Shown here: in pieces, positions 9,315 through 19,663 of the stretch
How positions within the stretch are numbered: position 1 is the first letter of the stretch
How the letters are laid out: each line of letters opens with the position of its first letter
NCBI RefSeq assembly: GCF_003346715.1
Contig: NZ_QQPQ01000011.1
Location: 62,001-126,000 of the forward strand
DNA from: Oceanispirochaeta sp. M1
GTDB lineage: Bacteria; Spirochaetota; Spirochaetia; DSM-2461
Length of the DNA stretch: 64,000 nt
Direction: 5' to 3'
The notes under the pieces: generated by a model
Databases searched by the model: none
What the model saw: the letters and a program-made list of their open reading frames with translations, nothing else
Told to the model about the DNA's origin: nothing
Translations under genes and position numbers: made by a program

Positions 9315-9873
9315 CAGCAAACTGTTGTCCGCTTTCTATGATGGTGAAGTCGCCAGTCCCTGGAAAGAGAAAATTGAAGATCATATTGGAGAATGTCCTC
9401 AGTGTAAGACTGTTATTGACGGTTTCAGCGGGCAGACTGAATTTCTTCAGTCTGAGTCAGAGCCGGAATCCAGCAGCTCCTATGCAGATGTTCAGATGCT
9501 GATACGTCATAAAAGCAATATCCGCAGTAATTCGTCTACAGTTTTGAGCTTCAGAGCTCCAGTAGTTCCCATGGCAGCTGCAGCAGCGGCAGTCCTGGCG
9601 TTTTTCTTCGGGTTTCTGATGGCCGGTACTACCGGTCCTTCTGCAACCTATGCTGAAATTCCCCTTGCCATATCCGAAGGATGGTCTGTACCGCCCGGAG
9701 ACCTTGTAATACCCGGTGAGGATCTGGAAGCTATGCTGAGTATGATTGAACAGAGCAGTGGTGTCCTGTTTAATCAGGAAACAAGCATGGAACTTCCTGT
9801 GAATTTAAGTCTGGCCCGTCTGGGTGATTCAGCACTTGTGAGGACAGCCGCATACGGGGGCAACTCTCACTGA
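9304..9873 (+). CDS. Zinc-finger anti-sigma factor, membrane-anchored
   Basis: The N-terminal 45 residues carry an HIGECPQC (HxxxCxxC) zinc-binding anti-sigma motif that would hold the upstream ECF sigma factor. A single membrane helix (about residues 83-103, alanine- and phenylalanine-rich) follows, then an about 85-residue outer domain that may sense the signal. The ATG at 9304 is preferred because AGGGAG lies 6 bases upstream; a longer reading from 9277 lacks this. Its TGA overlaps the next ATG by 1 base. Confidence 0.85.
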   Translation: MCPDSKLLSAFYDGEVASPWKEKIEDHIGECPQCKTVIDGFSGQTEFLQSESEPESSSSYADVQMLIRHKSNIRSNSSTVLSFRAPVVPMAAAAAAVLAFFFGFLMAGTTGPSATYAEIPLAISEGWSVPPGDLVIPGEDLEAMLSMIEQSSGVLFNQETSMELPVNLSLARLGDSALVRTAAYGGNSH

Positions 9874-10454
9874 TGAAAAAAACATTGTTGTTTGGACTCC
9901 TTTTGCTTGTATCACTAGAAACAGGAATCTTTGCTCAGGATCAGACCCAGACCCAGACCCAGAGTCAGAGTCAGATTGATTCAAATGAGGCAACTGTTGA
10001 ACAGCTTCTGAAAGAGGCTCTGACAGTCCGTATTCAGGCTAAACTTATTCATAATATTCAAAATATCATGTGGCAGTCGGTTGTTGAGAAATTAACTATC
10101 CCCGGAAGACCTGTCTCTATCAATATGCTGAATGAACAGGCCCGTCTGTTGGTGCATTTCACTCCCTACAGACAAGTGGAGGGTGGACTGATTCTTGTTG
10201 CTCAGAGTGAGATCTGGCTACGGGTACCTGCAGAGGGTGACCAAAAAGAGAATCTGCGTTATTTTACAAGTATGAGGAGTATTCCTCTGGATTATGAAGA
10301 GATTATCTATTTTTATCCTCTGGGAAAACTTGAAAATCTCGATAATCCTGACCAAATTCACATAGAGATGGCACTCAGTATATCTCCCTATGATATTTCC
10401 GGAGATACCATTTCTGCCGAAGCTGCTTCGGACGGGGAAAGTAAAGGCAACTGA
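9873..10454 (+). CDS. Exported protein with QTQTQ repeat, sigma operon
   Basis: A 193-residue protein with a Sec signal peptide (cleavage near FAQD, residue 22), a low-complexity Gln/Thr/Ser tract coded by six hexamers, and a folded part of about 150 residues with no motif I recognise. The fold part has alternating hydrophobic residues and ends in an acidic, small-residue tail. It is translationally coupled to the anti-sigma factor and so is probably a periplasmic or outer-membrane partner in the same stress response. Function unknown. Confidence 0.8.
   Translation: MKKTLLFGLLLLVSLETGIFAQDQTQTQTQSQSQIDSNEATVEQLLKEALTVRIQAKLIHNIQNIMWQSVVEKLTIPGRPVSINMLNEQARLLVHFTPYRQVEGGLILVAQSEIWLRVPAEGDQKENLRYFTSMRSIPLDYEEIIYFYPLGKLENLDNPDQIHIEMALSISPYDISGDTISAEAASDGESKGN
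9942..9977 (+). repeat. In-frame CAGACC/CAGAGT hexamer repeat
   Basis: Six tandem hexamers: three CAGACC, two CAGAGT and one CAGATT. They encode alternating Gln-Thr and Gln-Ser just after the signal-peptide cleavage site of the exported protein at 9873. Gain or loss of units would keep the reading frame. Confidence 0.95.
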
Positions 10455-10475
10455 TTCCCCTCTCAAGGAAGTTCC

Positions 10476-12080
10476 ATGAATAAGAATAGTGTCCTCTATC
10501 ATATAATACCGGGCGCCATTTTTGCGTCGCTCATTCTTTTGTTTTCACTGAGTCTGGCTATCTCCAGAACAGCTCCAGTTATTCATTCTCTTGAACCTAC
10601 CAGGGTAAGCCCGGGTGATCTTATGGTTGTAAACGGCCGGAACTTCGGCATAAGCAGGGGTAAGGTTTTTCTTGATAACAACACTCTGACAACTTCATTT
10701 GTAGAATCGTGGTCAGAGAACATGATAAAACTCCGTGTCCCTCCTCTGAATAGTTCCGGCCTAATCTCTATAGAGACCGGTGGCGGCAGGAGCGACGGAG
10801 CTCTTTTTGTCCTTTCCGACAGGGTTCCTGATCTGGCCGCCGGAGCATTTCTGCCGGGTAAACCATTTCTTTCCGGGATCAATAACAGCAGTTTCCATCC
10901 CGGAGATCTTGTCATTCTCAAGGGAGATAAGATGGGCTCCCGGAAAAAGGGCAGCCGTATTCTGGTCAGTATCGCAGCCGAAGCAGCAGCGGATCTGCTG
11001 GATGTTCCCGAAGTGGAGAACTTCACAGAGGTTCCTGAAGATCATATCTATTCCTGGCAGAATGACGGACTCTCTTTCTTTCTGCCTCAGGAAGCTCAAA
11101 GCGGCCCTGTTTATCTGCATACAGCCTCGGGATTCAGTAATCCGGTCAGTATTGAAGTGCTGCAGCCCGAAGGTCTCATCCTCTCGGATTCTCGAAAGCT
11201 GCATATCAGTCAGGACATTATCATTTCCCATATAGCGGCTCTGCCCGGCAACGCACTGGCCCTCAGGGTACCCCGTCCTCAAAACAGGATGGGGCAGAAA
11301 CTTGACTCTCCCCCTGGGGAAGCTGGATACCTTCTGCTGGAAGAACTTGAAAGTGGCGAAACCCTGGTATTGAAAAATGAGTATGACCTGGAACTGAGGA
11401 GTATCAGCTATGATCTGAGTCAGTCTGATATTCCCCGTGAATATAATAATATCTCCATGCTTGAAGACTGGCTTGAAGATACTCCTTCTCTGCCGGCTTC
11501 GGATTTCAGAAGAACAGCTCTGGCAGTGGTTAAGAGGGAGACACATCCCCTCAAAAAGGCTTCACTCCTGTTTGACTATGTAATATGGAAGCTGGAACCT
11601 GAGTTGGAAAATCCTGAAAAAGAAGCCGCCATGTGGTTGAAAACCAAAAAAACAGACTCTCTGGGATATGCCTCCCTGTATGTTTCACTCTGCCGCTCTG
11701 TGGAGATCCCTTCAAGAGTCGTTTCAGGAGTCTGGTATTCTGATAACTCTGAAATAGGAATCTCACATCACTGGGCAGAAATCTATCTACCTGAATGCGG
11801 CTGGTTCCCAGTTGATGCTGCTGCCTCAGATTCTCTTCTGGAAATTGCCTCCGGAACTGCTGACAATGATGGGAATTCTATGGATTTCCCCGGGGGCTTC
11901 GGTTTTCTTGATGCCTCTTATATCTCATTCAGCAGGGGAGAGCAGCGTTATCCTCCCCTGACAGATACGGGCCGCACAAACAGCCGTGCTTCCTACAGCA
12001 GACAGAATACATATGCCGAATGGATAGGAAACCTGGAAAGCTGTTCCATAAGTTGGAAAGATATTGGTATAATGCCCTAA
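10476..12080 (+). CDS. TIG-domain protein with inactive-looking transglutaminase fold
   Basis: A 534-residue exported or membrane-anchored protein. A hydrophobic segment spans residues 9-29, an IPT/TIG immunoglobulin-like domain about 33-113 (PVIHSLEPTRVSPGD), a second TIG-like part about 130-230, and a transglutaminase-like core about 355-450. In the core, the His and Asp of the triad fit HHWAEIY (H431/H432) and FPVDAA (D447), but the position of the nucleophilic Cys is S395 (TDSLGYASL). It is therefore likely non-catalytic, or an unusual serine variant. It is the last gene of the sigma-factor operon, 21 bases after the previous one. Confidence 0.75.
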   Translation: MNKNSVLYHIIPGAIFASLILLFSLSLAISRTAPVIHSLEPTRVSPGDLMVVNGRNFGISRGKVFLDNNTLTTSFVESWSENMIKLRVPPLNSSGLISIETGGGRSDGALFVLSDRVPDLAAGAFLPGKPFLSGINNSSFHPGDLVILKGDKMGSRKKGSRILVSIAAEAAADLLDVPEVENFTEVPEDHIYSWQNDGLSFFLPQEAQSGPVYLHTASGFSNPVSIEVLQPEGLILSDSRKLHISQDIIISHIAALPGNALALRVPRPQNRMGQKLDSPPGEAGYLLLEELESGETLVLKNEYDLELRSISYDLSQSDIPREYNNISMLEDWLEDTPSLPASDFRRTALAVVKRETHPLKKASLLFDYVIWKLEPELENPEKEAAMWLKTKKTDSLGYASLYVSLCRSVEIPSRVVSGVWYSDNSEIGISHHWAEIYLPECGWFPVDAAASDSLLEIASGTADNDGNSMDFPGGFGFLDASYISFSRGEQRYPPLTDTGRTNSRASYSRQNTYAEWIGNLESCSISWKDIGIMP

Positions 12081-12113
12081 GCTCTTCGGCTTTAATGAGC
12101 GTCTGTAGATCCC

Positions 12114-12128
12114 TCGGCTCTGAGCCGA
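12114..12128. other. Small palindrome before glyA
   Basis: TCGGCTC-T-GAGCCGA is a perfect 7-base inverted repeat with one central base. It could be a weak hairpin at the end of the upstream operon or a protein site; there is no T-run, so a terminator is not supported. The rest of the 118-base gap shows no other clear signal. Confidence 0.4.
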
Positions 12129-12198
12129 TAGTGTAAATTGTTAAATCAACAAGACTTGATAGGTTTTGATAGTGTATATTTAATTAGGAGTTGGGTGG

Positions 12199-13485
12199 AT
12201 GACTGAATTACAGAATTTTGATCCGGAACTGTTTGCGGCCATGGGTCGTGAACTGAACAGACAGAAGGGAAATCTGGAGCTTATCGCTTCAGAGAACATT
12301 GTATCCAAAGCAGTGCTTGAGGCGGCTGGTTCCGTTCTTACAAACAAGTATGCAGAAGGCTATTCCGGTAAAAGATACTACGGCGGCTGTGAATTTGTTG
12401 ACGAAGCGGAAGACCTGGCAATTGCCAGAGCTAAAGAGATCTTCGGCTGTGAATATGCCAACGTTCAGCCTCATTCCGGCTCACAGGCCAATATGGGTGT
12501 CTATCTATCAGTCTGTAAACCCGGAGACACTGTTCTGGGTATGAATCTGGCTCACGGAGGTCACCTGACTCACGGTTCTCCTGTCAATTTTTCCGGTCAG
12601 CTTTACAATATTGTGAGCTACGGTGTGGATAAAGAGAGTGAAACCATCGATTTTGATGAACTCCTTAAAACTGCAAAAGAGTGTAAACCTAAAATGATTA
12701 TTGCCGGTGCATCTGCCTATGCCAGAACACTGGATTTTGACCGCTTCAGAGCCATTGCTGATGAAGTCGGCGCCTATCTGATGACAGATATGGCTCACAT
12801 AGCCGGTCTTGTTGCAGCAGGTTGTCATCCCTCACCCCTGGCGGCTTCTCATTTCACAACAACCACTACTCATAAAACTCTCCGCGGACCCCGGGGCGGT
12901 ATGATTCTTATGGGGAAAGACGGCGAAAATGATATGGGTGTTATTGCTCCCAAATCCGGGCGTGTGAAGAACTGGTCCGAGCTTGTAAACGGAGCAATTT
13001 TCCCTGGATGTCAGGGCGGTCCTTTGATGCATATCATTGCAGCAAAAGCAGTTGCTTTCAAAGAAGCATTGCAGCCTGATTTTAAAACCTATCAGGAACA
13101 GGTTGTGAAAAATGCTGCAGCTCTGTCAAAAGCTCTCACTGACGGCGGTGTGCGCATCGTCTCCGGTGGTACAGACAATCATCTTATGCTGGTTGATCTT
13201 ACTCCTCTTGGAGTAAACGGTAAAGAAGCAGAAGCATGGCTGGATATGGCACACATTACAGTCAATAAAAATGCCATTCCCTTTGATACGAAGAGTCCCT
13301 TTATTACTTCAGGTGTCAGAATCGGATCTCCGGCTATAACTTCCAGAGGAATGAAGGAAGGGGAGATGTCAAAGGTCGCTGAATATGTCTGTTCTATCCT
13401 GAAAAGTGGCGGAGAAAAAAATAAAATTGACGAAATCGGTAAAAAGGTTCAATCTTTATGTGAGGATTTTCCGATATATAACTAA
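12199..13485 (+). CDS. glyA: Serine hydroxymethyltransferase
   Basis: PLP enzyme that interconverts serine and glycine and charges tetrahydrofolate with a one-carbon unit. All 428 residues of the usual bacterial form are present: ELIASEN (27-33), the [11 protein letters not shown] segment, the QPHSGSQAN phosphate-binding region, and the PLP lysine K226 in [14 protein letters not shown]. An AGGAG lies upstream of the ATG. It is a single gene with its own 118-base upstream gap. Confidence 0.97.
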   Translation: MTELQNFDPELFAAMGRELNRQKGNLELIASENIVSKAVLEAAGSVLTNKYAEGYSGKRYYGGCEFVDEAEDLAIARAKEIFGCEYANVQPHSGSQANMGVYLSVCKPGDTVLGMNLAHGGHLTHGSPVNFSGQLYNIVSYGVDKESETIDFDELLKTAKECKPKMIIAGASAYARTLDFDRFRAIADEVGAYLMTDMAHIAGLVAAGCHPSPLAASHFTTTTTHKTLRGPRGGMILMGKDGENDMGVIAPKSGRVKNWSELVNGAIFPGCQGGPLMHIIAAKAVAFKEALQPDFKTYQEQVVKNAAALSKALTDGGVRIVSGGTDNHLMLVDLTPLGVNGKEAEAWLDMAHITVNKNAIPFDTKSPFITSGVRIGSPAITSRGMKEGEMSKVAEYVCSILKSGGEKNKIDEIGKKVQSLCEDFPIYN

Positions 13486-13505
13486 TATTCTAACAAGAAT
13501 TTACA

Positions 13506-13527
13506 CGGCGGGGAGGAATTTCCGCCG
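13506..13527 (+). terminator. GC hairpin after glyA
   Basis: CGGCGG pairs with CCGCCG across a 10-base loop, 20 bases after the glyA stop. No T-run follows directly (one begins at about 13541), so it may slow transcription or protect the glyA message rather than act as a classic terminator. It also lies in the leader of the cyclic-nucleotide-binding gene. Confidence 0.5.
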
Positions 13528-13559
13528 GTATCAGCTTATAGTTTTTTATGGGAGTAGGG

Positions 13560-14792
13560 ATGAATAATCCACTGCAGTTGGGCCTTGTCAGTTTTAAGAA
13601 AGGCGCCTACATCACAGTTGAAGGGAAACAGGCCGAGCAGTTCTACATTATTCGAAGTGGACATGTACACTGCGGTAAGGAATTCGAAATCGAAGAAGAG
13701 TCAGGGGGTGAAGTATTCAAACCCGGTGATTTTTTCGGTGTTGTATCCACAATGGCTGCCCATAACCACCTCGAGACGGCAAGAGCGTTAACAGACGTGA
13801 CTCTGATTTCGGTCAGGAAGGATCAGTATTCACTCCTGATTGAACGGAACACCCCTGTTGCCATGAAGATCATCAATGGTTTCTCCCGCAAGGTGAGGAT
13901 GCTTGATGAGGCTCTTACACGGATGACTTTCAAAAGTTCTGCAGAGATCGAACCTCCGCACCTGTTTCAGGTTGCCGAGTATTACATCAAGCAGAATCAG
14001 TATAATCAGGCCTTCTATTCCTATTATCAGTATATTAGACACTGTCCTCAGGGAGATCATGTAAAAGAAGCCCGCATGAAGATGGAAAAAATCAAACCCT
14101 ATGCAACAGTGGCCTATCTGGATGTTGAGAAATCAAATGAGTTTATCCGGCAGTATCCCAAGGACACAATGGTCTTCAGTGAAGGTGAGTTCGGTCCAGA
14201 ACTTTACATCATCCAGAAGGGAAGTATCAGGATTACCAAGATTGTAGATAACAACGAAGTAATGCTGGCCCTTCTGAAACCCGGAGACATTTTCGGTGAG
14301 ATGGCCCTTCTTGAAAATAAACCCCGTTCTGCATCGGCCATAGCCCACGAAACAGCTGTTCTGATGGCTGTAAACAGAAGTAACTTCAAGAGCATGGTAG
14401 TTGAACAGCCCAAGATTATTTCCAGACTGACAGTTCTCCTGGCAGAAAGAATCTGGTCTATCTATAAACAGCTTGAGAACACCATGATCGGTGATCTCAC
14501 AGGCCGTATGTACGATACACTGCTCCTTGAGCTGGAAAAGAACAGAATTGATCCCGAATCAAAGCGTTCCTATACCTATCCCTATGGGCCTAAGGAACTT
14601 GTAAATATCGTCGGTCTGACTAAAGAAGCCGGTGCACAGGCATTGCGGAAGCTGATGGATAACAAGAAATTCAAGATTATAGATAACAAGTTCTTTATAG
14701 ATGATCTGCGTGAAGTGAAGAAAAATGCGGATTACTATAAGACTATGGAAAAGGTAAACCGTTCCCGCCAGGCGGGAAGCATGAAGAGCTGA
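13560..14792 (+). CDS. Regulator with two cyclic-nucleotide-binding domains
   Basis: About 410 residues. The N-terminal domain (residues 10-115) and a second one (about 205-325; GDIFGEMALLENKPRSASAIA) are cNMP-binding barrels; the second has the phosphate-binding cassette GEMALLEN...RSASA, close to the consensus. The first has a less typical cassette. Between them is a TPR-like helical linker (AEYYIKQNQYNQAFYSYYQY). The C-terminal part (about 340-390) resembles the CRP winged helix (GPKELVNIVGLTKEAGAQALRKL). ATG 13560 is preferred over 13548 because GGAG lies 5 bases before it. Confidence 0.85.
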   Translation: MNNPLQLGLVSFKKGAYITVEGKQAEQFYIIRSGHVHCGKEFEIEEESGGEVFKPGDFFGVVSTMAAHNHLETARALTDVTLISVRKDQYSLLIERNTPVAMKIINGFSRKVRMLDEALTRMTFKSSAEIEPPHLFQVAEYYIKQNQYNQAFYSYYQYIRHCPQGDHVKEARMKMEKIKPYATVAYLDVEKSNEFIRQYPKDTMVFSEGEFGPELYIIQKGSIRITKIVDNNEVMLALLKPGDIFGEMALLENKPRSASAIAHETAVLMAVNRSNFKSMVVEQPKIISRLTVLLAERIWSIYKQLENTMIGDLTGRMYDTLLLELEKNRIDPESKRSYTYPYGPKELVNIVGLTKEAGAQALRKLMDNKKFKIIDNKFFIDDLREVKKNADYYKTMEKVNRSRQAGSMKS

Positions 14793-14834
14793 TCCGTCCC
14801 TTTTATTTAAAACTCTGAATTCTAATAGTTATTT

Positions 14835-14860
14835 AATCCTCGGTTTCCGGGGATTTTTTT
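14835..14860 (+). terminator. Rho-independent terminator
   Basis: ATCCTCGG (14836-14843) pairs with CCGGGGAT (14847-14854) over a TTT loop, with one G-U pair, and is followed directly by seven T. It lies 43 bases after the stop of the cNMP-domain gene. Confidence 0.9.
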
Positions 14861-14918
14861 CTTATCTGAATCTTATCTGAATCTTATTTTCTTGTTTTTT
14901 TTATAATTTTCTTGTTTT
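14861..14918. repeat. Short direct repeats upstream of the hybrid kinase
   Basis: CTTATCTGAAT occurs twice in tandem (14861-14871, 14872-14882) plus a partial CTTAT, then TTTTCTTGTTTT occurs at 14887-14898 and 14907-14918, 20 bases apart. A TATAAT lies between them (14902-14907). These could be binding sites in the kinase promoter or simply low-complexity DNA. Confidence 0.6.
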
Positions 14919-14968
14919 CAGCGTTTGGTTTATTTGTTAATGATTGTGTCAGGATGTATCATTAGAAT

Positions 14969-17518
14969 ATGCATCATAAAAATCCTTGGGGAATCCAACT
15001 CCTTTTTCTTGTAATTATTATTACACAGCTCAGCATTTCTGAGTCTTTTGGCAGGGAAATCAATCTCAACCTGACAGAAGAGGAAATTCTGTGGATAGAA
15101 GAACATCCTGTAGTCCGTTTAGGCCCGGATCCTTACTTCCCTCCAATTGAATCATTTGATGAATACGGTTCATATATAGGTATGGCGGCAGACTACATTG
15201 AAGTCATTGAAAACATAATTCCCATACAATTTGAAATAGTCAAGCTGCCGAACTGGGAGAAGGTTCTTGAGCAATTTCGCAGCAGAAAAATTGATATGCT
15301 GGGTGCGGCAGCAGAAAATGATTCCCGTTCTGAATATATGCTCTTTACGCAACCTTTTATTCAATATCAGACTGTAATAGTTGTTAAGAAGGGCGATACA
15401 AATAAATTAACCTTAGATGATCTGGAGGGGAAAAAGGTAGGGGTTGCTTCAGGATATATCACCCATGATTATCTTAAATTACATTATCCAGGTTATGACC
15501 TTTACCCGGTCGATAGTATTCAGAAAGGGATAGAGTTGGTTTCATTTGGAGAAGTCGATGTTTTTGTCGGTTTCATTACTACCATAATCTATGCCATTGA
15601 AGAAGGCGGGTATTCCAATTTAAGCCTGGCTGGAAAAACAGACTTAAATAGTCCATTGGCATTCGGGGTCAGAAGAGACTGGCCTGAGCTGCAGAGTATA
15701 TTAAACAAGGCTCTTGCTGTTATTACGGATGAGCAGAAGAAAAGTATTCATGACAACTGGGTTCATATTGAATCAGAAAGGCTTATCAGTAATCGGAAGT
15801 TTCAAATCTATGCCCTTTTTATTATTACAGGAATAGTTCTTGTAATTTCTTTTATTCTTATCTGGAATCAATCTCTTAAAAAAAAGGTTTTAATGAAAAC
15901 CTCAGAGCTTCAGAATGAACTTAAACAACGTGAAGCAGCAGAAAAATCTTTAAAAATCAGTGAAAATAAATACAGATCCCTTGTCGATAATTTTCCCGGA
16001 ATAGTTTATCGCTCTCAATTAGATAAAGAGATGACCCTGATCTATATCAGTAATTATATTTTCAATATCAGCGGCTTAACTCCGTCAGATTTTATTGAAA
16101 GAAACATCGATGTGTTCAAATCGATAATACACCCGGATGACCGCATCTCAGTTGAAGAGACAATTGACAACAGTCTATTTCTGAAGGAGCCATTTGAAAT
16201 TATTTACCGGATCAACCATTCTGACGGTTCTATTCGATGGGTTCAGGAGAGGGGACAGCCAATTTACTCTAATACGGGGGAGCTTGTTTTTATTGATGGT
16301 TTCATTCTGGATATTACTGATTTGAGATCTGTGGAAGAGCAACTCATTCAGACCCAGAAAATGGAAACTGTCGGGACTCTCGCCGGGGGAATAGCTCATG
16401 ATTTCAATAATATTCTGGGTGGGATTACTTCAACTGTATCTTTGATGGAATACACTATTGAAAAAAAACAGACTATTGAACCGGAAAAGCTGCAGGAGTA
16501 TATAGCTATTCTTAAGCAAAGCGGTATCCGGGCAACAGGAGTTGTTAAAAATCTGCTGTATCTCTCCAGAAAACATGAAATGTCACTTTCTACGGTTAAT
16601 CTCAATAATGTGATTAAAGATGTAATTAAGGTCTGCCAGTATTCATTTGATAAATCAATACGTCTGGAACCTCATTATACTGCTGCTCCGGCAAATGTAT
16701 TTGCAGATTCCCTCCAGCTGGAACAGGTCATACTCAATCTTTGTGTGAATGCAGAGCATGCCATGACAATAATGAAAAAGGATCAGCAGAAATGGGGAGG
16801 AACACTTTCAATTGAGATCGAGTTTATTGAGAATATCCAGGACTTTGTTCTGAATATTCCGGATGATCAGCATATGCAGTTCTGGTGTATCAAGGTAAAG
16901 GATGAAGGGATTGGCATCAGCCCTGATGAAAAAAATGAAATATTCAATCCCTTTTATACGACCAAGGAGCATGGTTTTGGAGTGGGCCTGGGTCTGTCCA
17001 TGTCCTACAATATCATCAAGTCCCTTAAAGGGTACATTGAGCTTAAATCTACCCCCTGGGAAGGGACCGTTTTTTCAGTTTTTCTGCCGTTTAAGGATGA
17101 ATCTAAAAAAAGAGAGATTCAATCAGATCATTCAATCCTGCGTAAAGGAATAGGACGAGTTCTTATTGTCGAGGATGAAAGAATACTGGGAATTGCAGCA
17201 GAAGAGATGCTGCAAACATGCGGATATGAAGTGACACTTGTGATTAACGGCATTGAAGCTTTGGAATATCTCAAGAATCATGCAGAGGAAACTGATTTGG
17301 TATTTCTTGATATGCTTATGCCTGAAATGTCGGGTAAGGAAATTATGATGATTCTAAAGGAAACATATCCTGATCTCAAAGTACTTTTAACTTCAGGATA
17401 TCGTCAGGACAGCAGAGTATTGGAAGTTATTGATCTGGGAGTAAAAGAATTTCTTCAGAAACCTTATACACTGAAAAGTCTTTCAGAAGCAGTGGACAGG
17501 GTTATAAATCAGGCTTAG
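14969..17518 (+). CDS. Hybrid sensor histidine kinase with periplasmic SBP domain
   Basis: An 849-residue kinase in the order: signal/anchor (8-27), periplasmic amino-acid-binding-type domain (SBP_bac_3, about 35-268), membrane helix (278-299), short coil, PAS domain (about 335-450), dimerisation/phospho-acceptor with H477 in GGIAHDFNN, HATPase (about 565-710; NLCVNAEHA N box and VGLGLSMSY G box), and a receiver domain (about 723-847) with phospho-acceptor D781 (FLDMLMP) and K831. Ligand binding outside should drive autophosphorylation and transfer to its own receiver. No response regulator with an output domain is adjacent. A terminator separates it from the upstream gene. Confidence 0.93.
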   Translation: MHHKNPWGIQLLFLVIIITQLSISESFGREINLNLTEEEILWIEEHPVVRLGPDPYFPPIESFDEYGSYIGMAADYIEVIENIIPIQFEIVKLPNWEKVLEQFRSRKIDMLGAAAENDSRSEYMLFTQPFIQYQTVIVVKKGDTNKLTLDDLEGKKVGVASGYITHDYLKLHYPGYDLYPVDSIQKGIELVSFGEVDVFVGFITTIIYAIEEGGYSNLSLAGKTDLNSPLAFGVRRDWPELQSILNKALAVITDEQKKSIHDNWVHIESERLISNRKFQIYALFIITGIVLVISFILIWNQSLKKKVLMKTSELQNELKQREAAEKSLKISENKYRSLVDNFPGIVYRSQLDKEMTLIYISNYIFNISGLTPSDFIERNIDVFKSIIHPDDRISVEETIDNSLFLKEPFEIIYRINHSDGSIRWVQERGQPIYSNTGELVFIDGFILDITDLRSVEEQLIQTQKMETVGTLAGGIAHDFNNILGGITSTVSLMEYTIEKKQTIEPEKLQEYIAILKQSGIRATGVVKNLLYLSRKHEMSLSTVNLNNVIKDVIKVCQYSFDKSIRLEPHYTAAPANVFADSLQLEQVILNLCVNAEHAMTIMKKDQQKWGGTLSIEIEFIENIQDFVLNIPDDQHMQFWCIKVKDEGIGISPDEKNEIFNPFYTTKEHGFGVGLGLSMSYNIIKSLKGYIELKSTPWEGTVFSVFLPFKDESKKREIQSDHSILRKGIGRVLIVEDERILGIAAEEMLQTCGYEVTLVINGIEALEYLKNHAEETDLVFLDMLMPEMSGKEIMMILKETYPDLKVLLTSGYRQDSRVLEVIDLGVKEFLQKPYTLKSLSEAVDRVINQA

Positions 17519-17652
17519 TGATCGGTGATTGATATTGAAATTAATTAAAAATAGAATTGATATGAATATCATTGAAAAATAATATGCAATCAGTCATTAT
17601 TAAATAAGATATAAGTTATTATATATGCTAAGTATTATACGAGGATGGTGTC

Positions 17653-19662
17653 ATGAATTTTCATTCAATTAAAATTAAATTACCTGCCCTGATAACTCTG
17701 ATTGTTATTCTGTTGTTTGCAATTAACGGAATAATTACATTCTCAAGATTTACGAAAACATTGATAGATACAACCTATGCTCAGGCTGAAGCCAGGTTGA
17801 ATGCAACAATAAATGATGTAGAGGGATATCTTCAGGAGAAAATGATTATACCCGAAGTATTGGCTCAGGATTCTAATATTCGACAATTTATGGAAGACAC
17901 TACTCAAAGGTCCTACTATCTTACACCACCGCCTTTGTCTGAAGCAGAAGAAAAGAGACAGTTTGATGAGTTGCCCACAGATATCAGGCAGCTGGCGGCG
18001 ACTATTCCGGAGGCCGATGAAAACACGATAAGAGATCCGGAGCTTATGAAACGGTATAAAGATGTTATTCAGACCACGGATAATATTACGACTAACGATG
18101 ATGCACTGCTTCTTACTTATTTATCGGTGGAGCAAACCCAGGAGTTTTATACAAATCCTGAATCCTGGTCCGGTAGAAAATCATATTATCTCAGGAATAG
18201 AGGCTGGTATATGAAAACAATCAACTCCAGTGGAACAGTATTAACCGCACCCTATATAGACGGTATTACAGGAGAACTTGTTGTCACTGCTGCAACTCCG
18301 GTTACTGAAGCCGGAAAGCTCCTGGGAGCCACTGCAATCGACCTGTCAATTTCGACAATACAGGAACTCATCGGAACTCTTAAACTGGATGTGGAGAGTG
18401 AAGCCTACCTTTCAGACAGCGATGGATTGATTATAGCTCATCCCGATGATGACCTGATTATGGAAGTAAGCATTGGTTCAAGTGATTTATTTCCGTCAGA
18501 ATTAAAGAATGCCCTCGAAGATATCGCCTCGGGTACTGTAACAAGGATCGAATACAGTATGGATGGTAAGGATTATGTCCTTTTCACAGACAGAATCAAA
18601 CAAACCGGATGGATTAGTTTTCTGCTTGTAAATAAAGGAGAAATCCTTCAGCCTATCAGAGATCAATTGGTAATATTTATTATTGTTTCAATTATTACAG
18701 TACTTCTCTTAAGTGTCATGATTATCTTGATTCTTTCACGTATGCTCAAGCCGATAGATGAGGCTGTTTATCTCAGTCAGTCAATCAGTAAGGGTGATCT
18801 TACTGTAATGCCCAATGAAATTTATCTGAACAGTAAAGATGAATTTGGAGATCTGACAAAGGCCCTCAATCAAATGATCATTTCCTTAAGATCAATAGCG
18901 GGAAATATCAAGGAATCAGCAGAAGATCTGACAGTGAGCAGTGATCAGGTTAATATATCTTCACAGCAGATTGCTGAGGGAGCAACTGAACAGGCCAGCT
19001 CATCAGAAGAGGTTTCAGCCTCCATGGAAGAGATGAACTCTGTAATAATGCAGAATGCTGATAATTCACAACAGACAGTAGTAATTGCCATGAAGAATTC
19101 TCAGGATGCCGGAACAAACAGTGAATCCATGAATAGTGCCGTCGAAACTATGAAGGAAATTGTAGAGAAAATATCCATCATTGAGGAAATCGCCAGGCAG
19201 ACAGACTTACTTGCTCTTAATGCAGCTATAGAAGCTGCCAGAGCCGGCGAACACGGTAAAGGGTTTGCCGTTGTCGCATCGGAAGTCAGAAAACTTGCAG
19301 AAAGAAGTAAATCCGCGGCGAAAAGTATAATGGAACTATCTTCCCGCACAATGGAAAATGCCGGAAAAAGCAGCAGTCTACTCAGTAATCTCGTGTTTGA
19401 GATTAATAAAACTACAGATTTGATTAAAGAAATAAGTGTGGCGAGTATTGAACAGAAATCCGGAGCTTCACAGATTAATCAGGCCCTTTTGGAACTGGAT
19501 AAAGTTATACAGCTGAATGCTTCATCATCAGAAGAGCTCTCTGCCACTGCGCTGCAGCTATCTCAGTCCGCTAAAGGGATGCTGGGTATAATCAACTATT
19601 TTCAGGTTAACAAGGATGAGAAAAAACTTCTCTCTGATAATACTCAGGACATGGAGAATTGA
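17653..19662 (+). CDS. Methyl-accepting chemotaxis protein with dCache domain
   Basis: A 669-residue chemoreceptor: membrane helix (about 10-32), a large periplasmic sensor (about 35-330) of double-Cache type with the [12 protein letters not shown] segment and a second lobe around [11 protein letters not shown], membrane helix (about 337-360), HAMP (about 360-415), then the coiled signalling domain with the conserved hairpin tip [38 protein letters not shown] precedes the ATG. The upstream 134 bases are AT-rich with a TATTATA. It lies next to the hybrid kinase but has its own gap. Confidence 0.95.
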   Translation: MNFHSIKIKLPALITLIVILLFAINGIITFSRFTKTLIDTTYAQAEARLNATINDVEGYLQEKMIIPEVLAQDSNIRQFMEDTTQRSYYLTPPPLSEAEEKRQFDELPTDIRQLAATIPEADENTIRDPELMKRYKDVIQTTDNITTNDDALLLTYLSVEQTQEFYTNPESWSGRKSYYLRNRGWYMKTINSSGTVLTAPYIDGITGELVVTAATPVTEAGKLLGATAIDLSISTIQELIGTLKLDVESEAYLSDSDGLIIAHPDDDLIMEVSIGSSDLFPSELKNALEDIASGTVTRIEYSMDGKDYVLFTDRIKQTGWISFLLVNKGEILQPIRDQLVIFIIVSIITVLLLSVMIILILSRMLKPIDEAVYLSQSISKGDLTVMPNEIYLNSKDEFGDLTKALNQMIISLRSIAGNIKESAEDLTVSSDQVNISSQQIAEGATEQASSSEEVSASMEEMNSVIMQNADNSQQTVVIAMKNSQDAGTNSESMNSAVETMKEIVEKISIIEEIARQTDLLALNAAIEAARAGEHGKGFAVVASEVRKLAERSKSAAKSIMELSSRTMENAGKSSSLLSNLVFEINKTTDLIKEISVASIEQKSGASQINQALLELDKVIQLNASSSEELSATALQLSQSAKGMLGIINYFQVNKDEKKLLSDNTQDMEN

Positions 19663-19663
19663 G

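Noticed and set aside
10761-11546. 261-codon minus-strand open frame
   Set aside because: Antisense to the TIG/transglutaminase gene, no motif, no Shine-Dalgarno.
12081-12198. Glycine or other riboswitch before glyA
   Set aside because: Only a 7-base palindrome is present; no conserved aptamer blocks and the gap is too short.
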